Shown here piece by piece: positions 31,447 through 45,000 of a DNA stretch of 64,000 bases. This stretch comes from Blastobasis lacticolella (Eukaryota > Arthropoda > Insecta > Lepidoptera > Blastobasidae): NCBI GenBank assembly GCA_905147135.1, contig LR990039.1, forward strand, positions 34,469,708-34,533,707, read 5' to 3'. The notes below the pieces were generated by a model that ran no database searches, was not told the DNA's origin, and saw only the letters and a program-made list of their open reading frames with translations. The stretch's first letter is position 1; each line of letters starts with the position of its first letter. Both the position numbers and the translations under genes were made by a program.

Positions 31447-32856
31447 ATGATCTAACAGCGTTTTGTGATTGCTTGGCTACTTAGAGCGCAGGCAGGAAGC
31501 GCAATTTGATGCTTTTTGGACAATCCCTAGATATAGTGTCCGACAGAGCCGCAGGGACCGCAAGTGGAGTCCTTGTCACGACAAAACTTGGCTGAATGAC
31601 GATTTTGCTGACATTACGGGGCAGGACGTCCAGTAGAGTCGCTCCAGTTTCCTCATATCTGGTTTTAATGCAATCATGTAGTTGATTTAACAGCCGGAAA
31701 AGACTGGAAAAATTAGCATTCCTAAGTTCTCACTAGATGACGCAGTCAACATTTGATTTGATTTGAGTCGACAGTTTTTGTAATAATTGTATGCAAAAAA
31801 CGGGATCACAGACATAATGAAAAATATTATTATTATTTTTCAAGTTGTAGGCCAGATTGCGTACTTGGATGTAGAAAAGTTGCCTATTTTTGTGATCTCT
31901 TACACAATAGAATATATTTGTACCATCAGAGTGTAGGACTCCGTCAAGCCTGAGGAATCCGCCTTGGTGAGTACTTACCACCGCCTTATCTGTTTCTACC
32001 ATCATGCAACAATGCTTTCATTGTTATATTCCGGTTTGGGTAGCCAGCTTTCCGGTTCAGGCATTTCATCTTAGTCCTCACAGTGACAACGCAACTGCTG
32101 TTTTGCATTTTTGTTGCCTGCAACCTAAATGTAAATGTTATGGGCGACAGTTATCGCTCACCATCAGGTGGGTTGTCTACTCGTTTGTCATTGCGTAGAA
32201 TAAAAAAAATACAGTAGAGATATTCTTAGCAAATATTTAAATTACTGTGTTGTACCGCAGATGGCCCTGTGGTGTCCGGAAGAGTAGAATAGGACCAACC
32301 CCTTACCCCTCGTAAATTAAATTAAATTCTAGATAGGTATTTTAATTTAACATAATTTTTTATTGGGGCGCCGTCTCAATATCATTATTGATACCATCTG
32401 ACAATACCTACTGGGAACACGTTTCGATTTGGACGAGAGTCGAGACACGCCGTTTGAGTAATCAGAATCACGCCATCTATTTAAACGAATTTAGAACAGC
32501 TTAACGGCGAACACTCAGCGAACCATGACGAACATTACATTTCAGAACGTTAACTTAAACGTCGGTTCACAGTGACAGTGAGTGACAAGTGGTGACAGAT
32601 GACATTACAAGTCACGAATTGTTGATTGTGGAACGTATTTGCGGTCATCCTTCTGTGAAATTTTCAGTCTGAAGTGGTGAAATTACCTGTGAATCTTGTT
32701 ATTGTATGAATAGGCATCTCTAGTTTGTGAAGTGCCAGTTGGTGAATTACACTTTGACTATAAGAAATAGGTGGCTTTGAATAGGAGTCTGTTAATGACC
32801 TATTTATGTACCACCGTGCAATCGCGTAGCATTTTGAGTAATCACAAGAGTATAAG

Positions 32857-33091
32857 ATGAAGTACAGTACTTCGCCCCCTCCGGGATACACGAACTTCGC
32901 AAGGAGTACGTCTCCGTTGCCGCCGCCGGCCAACTACCAGCCCACAGCGGCTAGCGCGTCGATGAAACGCTACAAATACCTGCGACGGCTCTTCAAATTT
33001 AACCAAATGGACTTCGAGTTTGCCGCCTGGCAAATGGTGTACTTATTCGTAGCGCCACAGAAAGTTTTCAGAAACTTCAACTATAGAAAAC
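32857..33091 (+). CDS. unc-50: UNC-50 exon 1: cytosolic N-terminus
   Basis: 78 residues plus one base; Pro/Ser/Ala-rich start, then the conserved basic KRYKYLRRLFKF and the WQMVYLFVAPQKVFRNFNY block. Donor AAAC|GTAAGT. Confidence 0.92.
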
Positions 33092-36000
33092 GTAAGTTTG
33101 ATACCAAATAGTTGCTGCTTTCTTTCTTTCACTTGTGGCAGGCAATTCATTATTTGCTGCAACTAACTTCGTACGTCCAATTAGCGTCAGTATAGTGAGT
33201 CATACTGATTGTAGGGATAAGGCTCAGTTAAAGTTTTGTGTACAATTACTAATTAATTGTTAAAGTCTTATCAACAATTATATAAAAATTGTCAGAAGGG
33301 GCAGAAGAATTAGATAATGGACTGTTACCCATCCAGCCGACAAATCACGTTTAACAGAGTCATATTACCCCTTGTAAAATGAATTTTATGTATTGAACAA
33401 AAATCTCTGTATATTAACAATAATATGTTAATAATGTCCTCTTTAAAATAATATTTTATATGTATGGTTGATCTAACAGAAGCATTTCAAAACTTTTTAT
33501 TAATGCTTGCATTTATGTTTCAGATACAAAATCCCAGTTTGCCAGAGATGATCCAGCATTTCTAGTGTTACTTAGTGTTTGGTTGTTTTGTAAGTATACA
33601 TTGAATATATTGAAATACTAAAACTGCAATGGGTAATAGTTACCAAGGTAAGAACCATAGTAAGTCCTATTTTTGGGCATAATGACTGAAGTGTCATTCT
33701 TGTTCTGTGTTTGGTTTCTATAAGTTTAAGGTTAATAAGTAATATTTGCATAGCGAAACATTTCTTTTTGTCTGCCATCATTGCAACTGTTACTTTTGTA
33801 GTGATATGTCCATGCAGAGCAGCTAATGTATAATGTATAAACTAAAGTTATAATTAATTTGCTTTTGTACTTCTTAAATTATGTTGGTCATCATCCTTGT
33901 GCCATTATCTCATTAGGTAAGTAGTAGTTAAAGTTTCATGTTTTGTGACTTGCTGCCTGCCTGCATGCCAACACCAACCCTTCGACTACTCTTGACATAT
34001 CAGTATTCAAAACACAACAGTAAATATGCCGGCTCTGACTTTAAGTCTCCTTTTATGTTGCCATTTGACAAATAAATCAAATTATTTGGATTGATTTATA
34101 ATATATTGTGTGTAGTGCCTCGTAAACTAGTAGTGCCTCTGTATTGATTGATTCACAAATTGGTGCCATCATATACCGCTAGCTGACTAGCTGGTTGTGA
34201 ACCAGCCGTATATGTTCCAGGATTATTCATTACCCAAAATGAGTGACATTTTTGCTGCGACTGAGATTTTTGATTGCCATGTGTTGTAGTGTATTATTTA
34301 AATTTAAAAAGTTTATTTGCGCTAATGGCCTGTTAAATAGCTTTGCTTGGGTAGTAACCTTAACAAATTATGCACCTCAAGCTGCTTCTAAAGCGATAAG
34401 GCCGCCTTTGCCCACAATGTTTGAAAAGACCTGTTAAATTTTCTTTTTTTGTAATTTTGTATGCAATAAAGAGTATATCTATCTATCTATCTTCCTTATG
34501 ACATTAATTAATTTGTTTTCTATGTAGAAAGTACCTATCTAATGTATATAGCAAATTTTGAAATAGGTTTATATAATTAATGTAATATTAAAAATGTAAT
34601 TATGTAAAATGAGATACTAAATAAAACTAAACCATGAATCACTCGTGTCCACTGGTTGAACCCACTGGACTTCTTTACATGGTATAAAACTAACTAGCTT
34701 CTCGCAAACTGTCCTTTTGTGTGTACAGTTAGATAGTTTAAACTATGCAACGGATTTTAATGCGGTTTTTAACAACAGATATAGTGATTTATGGGGTAGA
34801 ACAATACTCGAACGAAGTCGAGGAGTGCAAATGTTCATATATCTAAATATAACAGACAGATACTCTTTCTTGTATAAAAATTGTTGGCTGCTTAGTGAAT
34901 TCTAAACCGATATTTATTAGTATGCAATGCGAGTGAATTAAACATTTTTCCTCTGAGCCATAGACAATTAAGTTGGGATGGTGGGCGAAGTCATCCTGAT
35001 ATAAGAACTGGGTCAAAAATATTGTAAGACAAATTTCTAGATTGTATGTATTTATTTGTTGTTTTTCGGACCCACCTAAATCCCAACTAGCAAAATCAGT
35101 ACTTCAAGACTACTTTTTTTGTACTTTTAAGGTACTTGTAGTTGATGCTACAATGATGGCACAGTTATAGGAGCATTATTTTCTTATAACTATCTTATAA
35201 GAATGTCACTGTCCTATAATGCACTTATGGAAACGCAATTGCTTCTATTATGTTCTGAGAAAACACATAAACACAAATACTCTTATTAGTATCTGACTTA
35301 AGTATCTTATTAAAGCAATCTTGTTTAGAATGCACTAGTAATGTACTTCGTTATTAGTTATATTTTCAACTTGCTGTGTGGTTCAGTGGTCAAAATGCCA
35401 GTCAGCCACGCAAGACGTCCCAGGTTCGAAACCCGGCTCGGCAGAAATTTAAATGATGAATTTTAATTTCTGTTACGGGTCTGGGTCTTCTATGTATAAT
35501 AAGTATGTATTTGAAAAAGTATATGTAGTATATCAGTAAGCTTGCACCCATAGTACAAGCTTTGCTTAGTTTGGTGCTAGATGGCGCTGTGTGAATTTGT
35601 CAGAATTATTAGTTATAAGTACGTTTTTTAAAGTTTCGGTCAGTGGTTGATGCGGTTGTTTTATGAAAAAAAATATTTTAAAACGTAAGTATACTTCCTA
35701 TTATGGAACTATTATTTTTATTATTTTATTTGTATTACTGTAGAACATAAGTATTGTATAATTATTATACAAAACTTTGATTAAATTCAAAATAAACCAT
35801 TAGCTATTTTGAAAAATAGCTTAATATTATTTATTGTTAATAAAATATTTCGACAATTCTTACGAACATTTGCCATGTTTTGTAAATTCTCATCATTAAG
35901 TATGCTATGGAAGAATTTTAGGTAAATTAGTAGTTATAGCAGGATGTATAAATCACTGGATCACAGCTTCTTCCCGTCAACCATGATAAAGTTTTTTGGT

Positions 36001-39000
36001 TCCTCTATTACATTTTTTAAATAAATTGATTTTGTCTTTTCAGTTATTTTAGCGATGGCGATATCTTTAGATTGCGCGACGCGGCACTTCAATGTCCATT
36101 GTAGGGATTTGATAGCTTTGAGTTTGTAAGTAGCTCTAAACAAACTCATATAAACTAACCCTGCCGGGCCGCGCTACGGCGTGCAGTGCAGCGTAAATGC
36201 GTGTGGACGATTAAGCGCAAATATAAGGAGTGACACAAATAAGTCGGAGTAATAAGTTATAATCCGCGTCATGAAAGAAGAGACTTGTCAAATGGCAGTA
36301 GAGGGAATTTCGCGCAGGTAATCGCCTAATAAGCAAGTCGAACCACGTGACCCGCCAAGTCTCTTCTTATTTGACACTAGTTGTACTTGTGCTTAAACAA
36401 AAAAGGGCTGGTTTTTTTTTTCAAATATTTGATGAATGACTACGAATTTGCGACATTTCCAATTATAAATAAGTTCCCTATTCTGAACAACTGTTTCATG
36501 AAAAAAAACAGCAATTCAGGAAAAACAACTACTCTAGGAGTCACGAAAGGAACGACGATAAATTTTATGAAGGACACAGAAAAATATTATCTACAGAAGC
36601 AGAGAGAACATACCCAGTTTCAATTCGAGACAAAATGTCACACATCTCTAAAACACACACACTAATGCAAATGCAGGGACGGAACAAGGCAGCCCATCTG
36701 CAATATTATATTTTGCTACAAATTTCCACTCGTAACGAATATAATCAAACTGACTTGTTAGTATATTTCGCTCTGGGTGATTTTGTCATTTTCTTTTAAC
36801 TTGTCCTTATAATTTTATATTGACATTATAATAAAAGGTAAGGTTTCTAGTGAATCAAACACACGCCCTGATACCTACCACCGTCTTTTTGATCTTTCGA
36901 TCCTACATACCGTGAATCCGCAGTGCTTGCTTTTGCATGAAGGTGGGTATTGAGGATTTTGACCGGTATAAATGTTTATTTGTTGTCTCATAACTTCTAA
37001 ACTAAGTAGGTACCTACTTACTTATCGTTAGAAGTATCTTCATTATCCACAGGTTTTGGTATGAAACCCTAATTTATACATATAAAATTGAGAACCGCTA
37101 ATTACAAGATTTGAGTATTAAAATTTATACAATTAATACTAAATCCCTGTTAGCATCAAAATATTTTCGATCACCGAAATATTGCTCTATTTGCCAATAA
37201 TTTTAAATCTATCTTTAATGGTATGTTGTTTTAAGGTAAAGCATTTCAATTATTGCAAATTCACACTATTACGATGCATATTTTTGTCACAATTCCTAAA
37301 ATTGATTCCCGATCGCCGCGACCACGAATGAAATTACTTACCGATGAAAAAATAATTTAGGTGTATTTCCATAATTTGCGCTTTCACATTAATTGGTTTT
37401 AAACGGTTTAATTTAACCGTCTTTTAAATGGTTTAATTTAAATTTGATTAAGAAACTATAAAATTTACATCGATGTTTCAAAAGAAACGTCAGGTCGTTG
37501 TTAGCTTGAGCAGCATGTCGAACGTTCAAAACATTGCGCGCGTCATTTTCTAAGAGCTTATACGAATAGACGAAAAAACGGGATAACAAGATTCATAATC
37601 ATTGTAGAGTGAGCGAACAGAGTATATTTGTGATTTGTGTTTAGTCTGGTATGTCTGTGGAAAAAGTAGATTTTTTCATGGATTTCAGATACGGAATGTT
37701 GTCTGTAATAATTTAATTAATTATTTGAAAATATAATTAGCTTAACATAGTACGACCGATTTATTACTCTAACTTAACCGTGCTACCCCATTATAGTAGA
37801 TAACAGTAACTTGTAAGTATTGTAATCATAGTGAGACTTGAAAAATTATATTGTTAATCTTTGTTACATTTGATTTTGTTGAAGAAATTAATGCGTTTGT
37901 AATTATTAGAAAATAAATATTTTTTATAGATTAATTAAGTTTTCTTTTTTATAATGTTTATTACTTAGTGCAAGATTGTTAAATGTAATTTAGCATGAAA
38001 GGCATATTAAGAATAATGTTACAATAATGTGAAAACTCGTGAATGAGATTGATTCGTTAAAATATTAAATATATTTATGTGTGTGTATGTATACACATAT
38101 AATTTTATCTTCACACAATTTAAAAGTATTGGTTTGAATAAAAGAACATAATTGTAATAAAGGTTTTTTTTATTATAAACTTCAAAGGTCTTGGCTAAAA
38201 CAAAGCCCACAGTCGCCAGAAATGTCATATATGCCATTATTATTATATAGTATATAATAATTTACTGCAAAAGCGATGTAGAATACTAGATATATTTTTA
38301 TAAAAGGTACAATCTCCATACAAAAAAAATTAATAAAAGGGTAGATATAGTAGCCTACTACTTTGCCCCTACATATCATTTTTTTCTTTGAGTTTAATGC
38401 ATCCCAATATTATAGCGAACAAAACAAAAAAGAATTATTCAAATCGGTGTAGCCGTTTTCGAGTTTTAGCGAGACTAACACACTACAATTGATTTTGGAA
38501 ATGGAATAGAATAAAAACGTTATTACAAAGTATTAAAATATGTATTATTAATTTATTCACATTGTTTAATATAAGTATTATCATTTGATAAAGTGATAGC
38601 AATAAAACTGAAATCACAGAAATCAATGTAATTATGATTCTCATACAGTATAATAACTTCTATATTACATGGGTTAGGGGGCTGATTTTACTATAGTGAA
38701 CACATTTTATTCATTTCGTTGCTGGCGATTCTGGGTTTTTTGTTTATGAGTTTTTAGCCAAGCCCTTTATAACGTATGTAACAAAGGAAAAAATATACCT
38801 ATTTACGACATTTTGCACTTTATTAATTACCTCTGATTTTCAGCAATCCCCAAGAGTTGAAAATGCTTCTCACTTTAGCAAAACGACATAGCGCAAACGA
38901 AGTTTAAAAAATGATTAAATGATTCGGCACGTATCACGCACGTTGCACGCACGTTAAACACGTTTATCAAAATTATGACACGTAGATAATATAAAAAAAC

Positions 39001-42000
39001 TTCGAGCATTTTGCCCAAGTCTTCCAGGGTTTTATGACTACGATATCGTTAGTAAATCTGAGGTGAGTGTGGTACTCGCTATTAATATTGATGCCAAGTC
39101 CATCCCAGTCCAGAGGGCCTATCGGCTATCTCAGTGGACAACTGAATTTGACATTAAAAAATCTGACACTACTCTAATTTGGTAGACGCTATTGCCAGTT
39201 TTCAACGTAGATGACGTGGTGTAGAATTATCTAGTGTCAAATACAGTTGTCAACTGAGTTAGCCAATAGCCCCGCAGAAGCCTAAAGATATCCTCCAGCG
39301 CAGCGGTGAACAACTTTCGAGTTATGACATCACCTTGTCTAACACCTCGCTGCAGCTGAATAGGTTCTGTGGTATTGTCCTGGAGACGAACTGACATACT
39401 GGCGTTTTGGTACAAACACTTCAGTGATTCGATACATAGATAATCAATTTGGCACCGCTGTAGAGACTGGAGCACCGCGCAAGTTTCGATCGAATCGAAG
39501 GCTTTTTCATAGTCTACAAATGCCAAGCATAATGGCTGGTTATACTCTTCGGTCTTCTGTATAACCTGCCACAAAACCTTATCGGAACCCGGCTTGTTCG
39601 GGAGGCTGGATATCATCAAACCTGCGTGAGAGACGATTCGTAATGACTCTCGTATACATGGGTCAGGATGTACCAATACGAAATTCTGGGACACATAAAA
39701 AACTTCATACCTACAAACATAATTTCAAATAATTACAACCAAGGAATCTACAAACTTACTTACTTATACTTTTTTTGGAAAGGCGTGTATAGGTATATAT
39801 ATTGTAAAGTGGTAAACTAAAACCTCGACTCTAGTTTTGTTGCCTGACTTTTGCTCTTTCCAGAATTTTGTAAACAAAATGTCAAAGCGGCGCGAATTGA
39901 AGCGGAAATGTCGCGAGTCAGAGACTTGGAGATCCGTCGATTAAGTCGCCTAAATTAAGAGACATCATCAGGGGATTGCAAAATCATTCGGCGTCCTTCT
40001 TCCATGCGTTTGATTGTATCGTCAGTGTTTTGTTGATTCTGTTTGTACGGCAGGTTTTATAAAACTTTGACCCAACCGTATAGACAGTTTCCACGAACCT
40101 GTTATTGTAGTCGTCCACGTCGACGCACTCTCCTAGGCACTCGAAGCGATTTTGTAATTCGAGTTACTAATAACGATGCGAACATAATATATAATATTGT
40201 CAGCTTAGTGTATTATAATATCTTGTTCTCTTACAAAATACTACTGTAGGAGCAAAATATTATTGTTATTATAAGTAAATGAATCTACAACAATGAAAAT
40301 AAATAATCGTGGACAAATTTACACAGCGCCATCTAGCCCCAAAGTAAGCAAAGCTTGTGTTATGGGTGCTAGATAACTGATAAACTACTTATATACTTTT
40401 TTTTTTTAATTACATATTATATATAGAACACCCAGACCCGTAACAGAAATTAAAATTCATCATTTCAATTTCTGCCCGGCCGGGAATCGAACCCGGGACC
40501 TCTTGCGTGGCAGACCATGTTGACCACTGAACCACTCAGGTCGTCTAACAATGCCTTTATAAGAACGTTTTTAGTAGAGATTTACTTATAATATTTATTT
40601 ATAGGATGACTTTGCTTGTTGCGATATCTCCCAATGAGGAGTTTTCCAGTAGGTATTGTCAGTTGGTTTCAAAAAGCATCAATAGATGGCGTTCCTACAA
40701 TTTTGGTAATCTTTTTTTAATCTGTATGATGGTGGCAGTGATTTCATGCAGCCAACTAATACTAAACTTAAAAATAATATGTTTATTAATATAAACATAA
40801 CTGTTAAAATGTTGAACTAACTGTACAAATAAATATTTATATAAGTTGGCACTATGTTCCATTATTATTACAACCTCTAAAATGGTTGAAAACTATTGAT
40901 AAATACAATATTATCCAATCCAACGTACCCAGTCGATTGTCAATTACCAAAATTGTCGGGGCGCCATCTAGTGAGTGGTTAAGAATGCTTTAGATACGTA
41001 TTGGAAAACTGCTCATTGTGATTGGGGTTAGGTAATCTCAACAACTTTAGGGTAGGCATTGCCCATGTTCTGCCACACCTACCATATTTTCAAGGTGGAT
41101 GATGGTTCGACCTGTACTTAGCCAAATTTGGGGAGTAGTCCGAATTTGAAGTTTATTATTTTGTTGGATACGCTTTATACAAATTGAAAACATTGTATGG
41201 AATAAACGAAGTGGAAAATAATATCATTATACCAATGAGTCTATTAAACTGAGGAAAAAGAAATTGGCTATCGTAAAATAATTAATTAAAAGCTCCTAAA
41301 TTCATGTATTGCCAATTTTAATTTCATTTGATCATCATCATCATCATCCGACCGGTCAATCCCGGCTTCCGCCAGTGTCCGCTTTTCTACTTTGTCTTTT
41401 CCACTTTACCCAATTTTCGGCACCCTCACGTCGTAAGCCGTTGGCTTTCGAGTCCGACTAGGCGATGTCAATCCATCGCTTCTTGGGTTTCCCGCGGGAC
41501 CTCTTTCCTGATACAGTCACGTTTAGGCACCTATTTCCCACGTATCCCTGGGGCTTACGCAATACGTGACCAGCTGTGCCTCTTCGATCTTATCCGCGAT
41601 ATTTCTCAAAGCTGCCATGGATGTACTCGTTACGCACTCGATCAAGTCGCGAAACGCCACACATCCACGGTTGGCGTGCAGTTCGCGAACGTGCTAATAA
41701 CAATAACACTGTATACCATTCCAGTGTCGTCGATATGCTTCGCGCTGGCGATGGGGCTCTCTTGGGGGCAGACGGTGCTGTTCGTCCTCTTCGTGGTGTT
41801 TGTGGACTTCATCGGGGCCGGACTGGTGGTCTCCACCATATTCTGGTCAGTATGGGAGCGGGGTTCCGTCGCTACCATTCTGGTAGGGTGACAAATAAGC
41901 GTGCAGCTTGCCTAATGGTAATTGCAGCTTGCCTAGGTAGCCAGCCCTTGTTTAGCTGGTATATTTCTGTCGCCCATAACATTTATGTTTCATTGTAACA

Positions 42001-45000
42001 CAGTGCAGAAGCGTTGCTGTAATCTGGGAGGTCCTGACTGGCTACCTTACACCCCTAAAGGATAAACAAAATATCTACCCAACAACTAGGGTGATCAGTG
42101 ATGTTATACGAACCATAATCATGGTACATGTACCATTTTCCAGGTGATCGTACCATGTACTTCCATTATGGTACGCAAAAGTACCATAATTTGATAATTT
42201 TACATATTTCACTACATGACTTCATTTCTTGCGCGAGCGAGCGAGATGAAGTACCCATGAAAGCTATTCGAGTTAAGGTTACCCATAGGTACTAACTTTA
42301 TGGTCCCACTTCCACCCAGCCAGTTTAGTATTTTGCATCCCTCTTGCTTGCTTTTTTGCAGAGGAAATTTCATAATACATAATCACATTTTAAAATTTTG
42401 CAAAGGAACTGAGATACAAAAGTTGTGATAGTATCTCCGACCAAATAATATCGCTGTAAGACGCTTTTAGAAACTGTATCATAATTTTTCCCTAAGTACC
42501 ATAATTTTGACAAGCCAATGTCATAATTCCTGAGTTGGCTTATAACATCCCTTAGGGTGATATCTATACTACTACCTTATTGAAATTTACCAACCAGCAC
42601 TAAGAAAGTGTTTAATTAAAACGCCTCGTATCATTATTATATCACTTCGCCGAGATTTATACCAATGATACCTTGGGGCTAGTCTCTAAGCTAGCGATCC
42701 CAACCTAGCGATCCGTTGGAAGTCGTAGGAATTATCAAATTTACTTAACTCAAGTTATGTAGAGCCTTCCGTGAGAGTTAACGTCCAAAATTTCAAATAG
42801 GTAACGGGCTCAAAGAGGAGCCCACTTCCTGCACTTGACACTGATCATCACAAGCGTCCCCTTCATCCGGAACGCCTGAACACCGCTCAAATTTGATGGG
42901 GCAAACTAGATTGACGAGCTAAATGGAAGTCATACGGTGCAAACTCAAGTCTGTTGGGGCAAACTCAAGTCTGACGGCTCATACTCTGTCCGCAGGTACG
43001 TCTGCAACCGCTACATGCGGCGCGACGTGGCGTCGGCGGATGTGGAATGGGGCTACGCGTTCGACGTTCACATCAACGCTTTCTTCCCGCCACTCTCGCT
43101 GCTGCACTGCTTCCAGATATTGTTGTTTAACAGTAAGTGGTTATGATACTTGCACTGCGCTGGTTTTTAGACAAGTGATTCGGGAGTCGTGTGCGAAGGA
43201 CGATTATATTCATCACGTCAGAAACCAGTAATAGTTCAGTTGCAGTTTGTAAGGATGGATGGATTGACAGTTGTTTGTCACTCATTCGCGCAAAAACTAT
43301 TAAATGGATTTTGATGATAGTAATATACGTTATATTCCAGAATGCTATAATTTATCCCGAAATTCACCACCACAAATCATCATCACCGTACATATATTAC
43401 ATAATTATGCTGGAACAAGCCTCTTCCCGAAAAGCAGAGATAGCCACGATACCACGGACTTACTTTTCGTTTGCACATGTTCCAGGATTTGGCAGATCAG
43501 GTAATTACAGCGGAGCGACTGCCATCTGACTTTCGTGACCCTGCTGTGTGAACAGGGGAACCTGACTACATTTCAGAATAGAAGCCACCGACAATACCAC
43601 GGACTAGGGTGGACCGACGACCTGGTAAAGATCGCTGGTACCAGCTGGATGCTGAAGACGGTTCAAGTCTAGCTCGTTGCGGTGCTGAAAGTTTGATTAG
43701 CCTCAAAGTACGAAACGGTCATCCATCCAGTCCCGTCCATCGCCTTTATACCACTGTCACCTGTTGTCAACTGCCCATTGCCATGTTCCAGACCTGCTGA
43801 TCCACGGCGGTTTCCTGTCGTGCTTCGTGTCCAACTCCTTCTGGCTGGCCTCCTTCATCTACTACATGTACATCACTTTCCTGGGATACAGCAGTTAGTA
43901 TGCCATGTTGTGTTTCACTATAGGACAGCTTGAGAAATTGCGCTGGAATAACAGTGAACGGTTCTACTGAGATACGAGTTCTGTTCTCTAAATGTGGGTT
44001 GACTCGCTTCTGTCAGCCGTTCCGCGGACGATCGCGTGCAGTCGCGTTTGTGTGCTGCCGAATGCGACAGCATGACCCCCTTTTTTATTGTTCTATCCTA
44101 TTGCTTAGGTTCGTCAGTTCGACATTTTCCTAGGAGCATTAGAAAAGGACAGATCATTAAAATGTGCGTCCCGTCTATAGGACCTAGGGCTAGAAAGATA
44201 GTGTGAGTGCTGTGCGACAGTACTCCATTGCGCTCGACCGTCGCCGACAGCATGCTATCGCACGAGGCAGCACTCCATCGTTTTCCTGCTTCGGCCGCGC
44301 TGCCGAGCGCCTCGACTATGCATGCAGCCGTGCGCGATAGCATTCACGCTATCTTTCTTACTCTAACAAATGTCAAACTTAAGTGGTATATAAGGATAAA
44401 GCACATACATACATCCGACATGCGTAACTCCACATTTTGCCCATTTATCAGCTATTCAAGCATGCAAACCCGTCGGCGTACTTTTTTGGCTCAGGGATCT
44501 ATCAGGCAGGAAGGGGTCAGGCGTTCATGAGTTCCGCGTTCTCGTTCTGCGTTCGAATTTGTTCTGGTTGACGACACGGTCTGAACGCCTGCTGTGTAGG
44601 TATGTCTATGCAACGTGATACAAGTGAACGACCGCAGAACGCAAACGCGGAACACCTGAACGCTTGACCTCTTTCTAGCTGATAATCCCTTACGGCCAGT
44701 TTCTCGTACGTTAATCTGTTGTAAATCGTCAATTAAAATTCCCCATCCTTATATTCTGTGGCTCGTTGTAGACAGAGATGGAAAGATATCGCATTAATCG
44801 ACGATCAACATTGACAAGCATTTCAGAAACTGGATAGTTTTTGGCTGTCAATTACAGTGTTGAGAAATCAACTTACACCGTTTTTGTGTCGTTCGCATTT
44901 CTATGGTGCACCCTCTGTCGGACAAGTAAGACGTTCGTGTATTCACGTCAGATTTTTTTATGTGCCATGCTGGGTCAGTCTGATACTGCTAGAATTAGTG

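Larger units (their letters stand above)
29820..32856. other. Intergenic region between protease and UNC-50
   Basis: Holds one good and two fragmentary copies of an interspersed repeat (31187-31446, 30715-30810, 32267-32312) and a short piece of the 5740-5950 family at 32120-32200. The UNC-50 promoter and 5' UTR should lie in about 32400-32856, which has no repeats I recognise. Confidence 0.5.
33590..41724 (+). other. UNC-50 intron 2, 8.1 kb
   Basis: Contains a TATC microsatellite behind an AATAAAG at about 34466-34495, a tRNA-Gly SINE (35371-35615), a decayed RTE reverse transcriptase with a nested MITE (38998-39694), a second SINE (40299-40545) and an RTE tail (41336-41620). About 36160-40000 outside these is AT-rich with no gene that I can support. 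Confidence 0.6.

Noticed and set aside
41328..41891. 187-codon plus-strand frame covering UNC-50 exon 3
   Set aside because: Its first 130 codons are antisense RTE sequence that happens to stay open into the true exon. The acceptor at 41724 is well supported.
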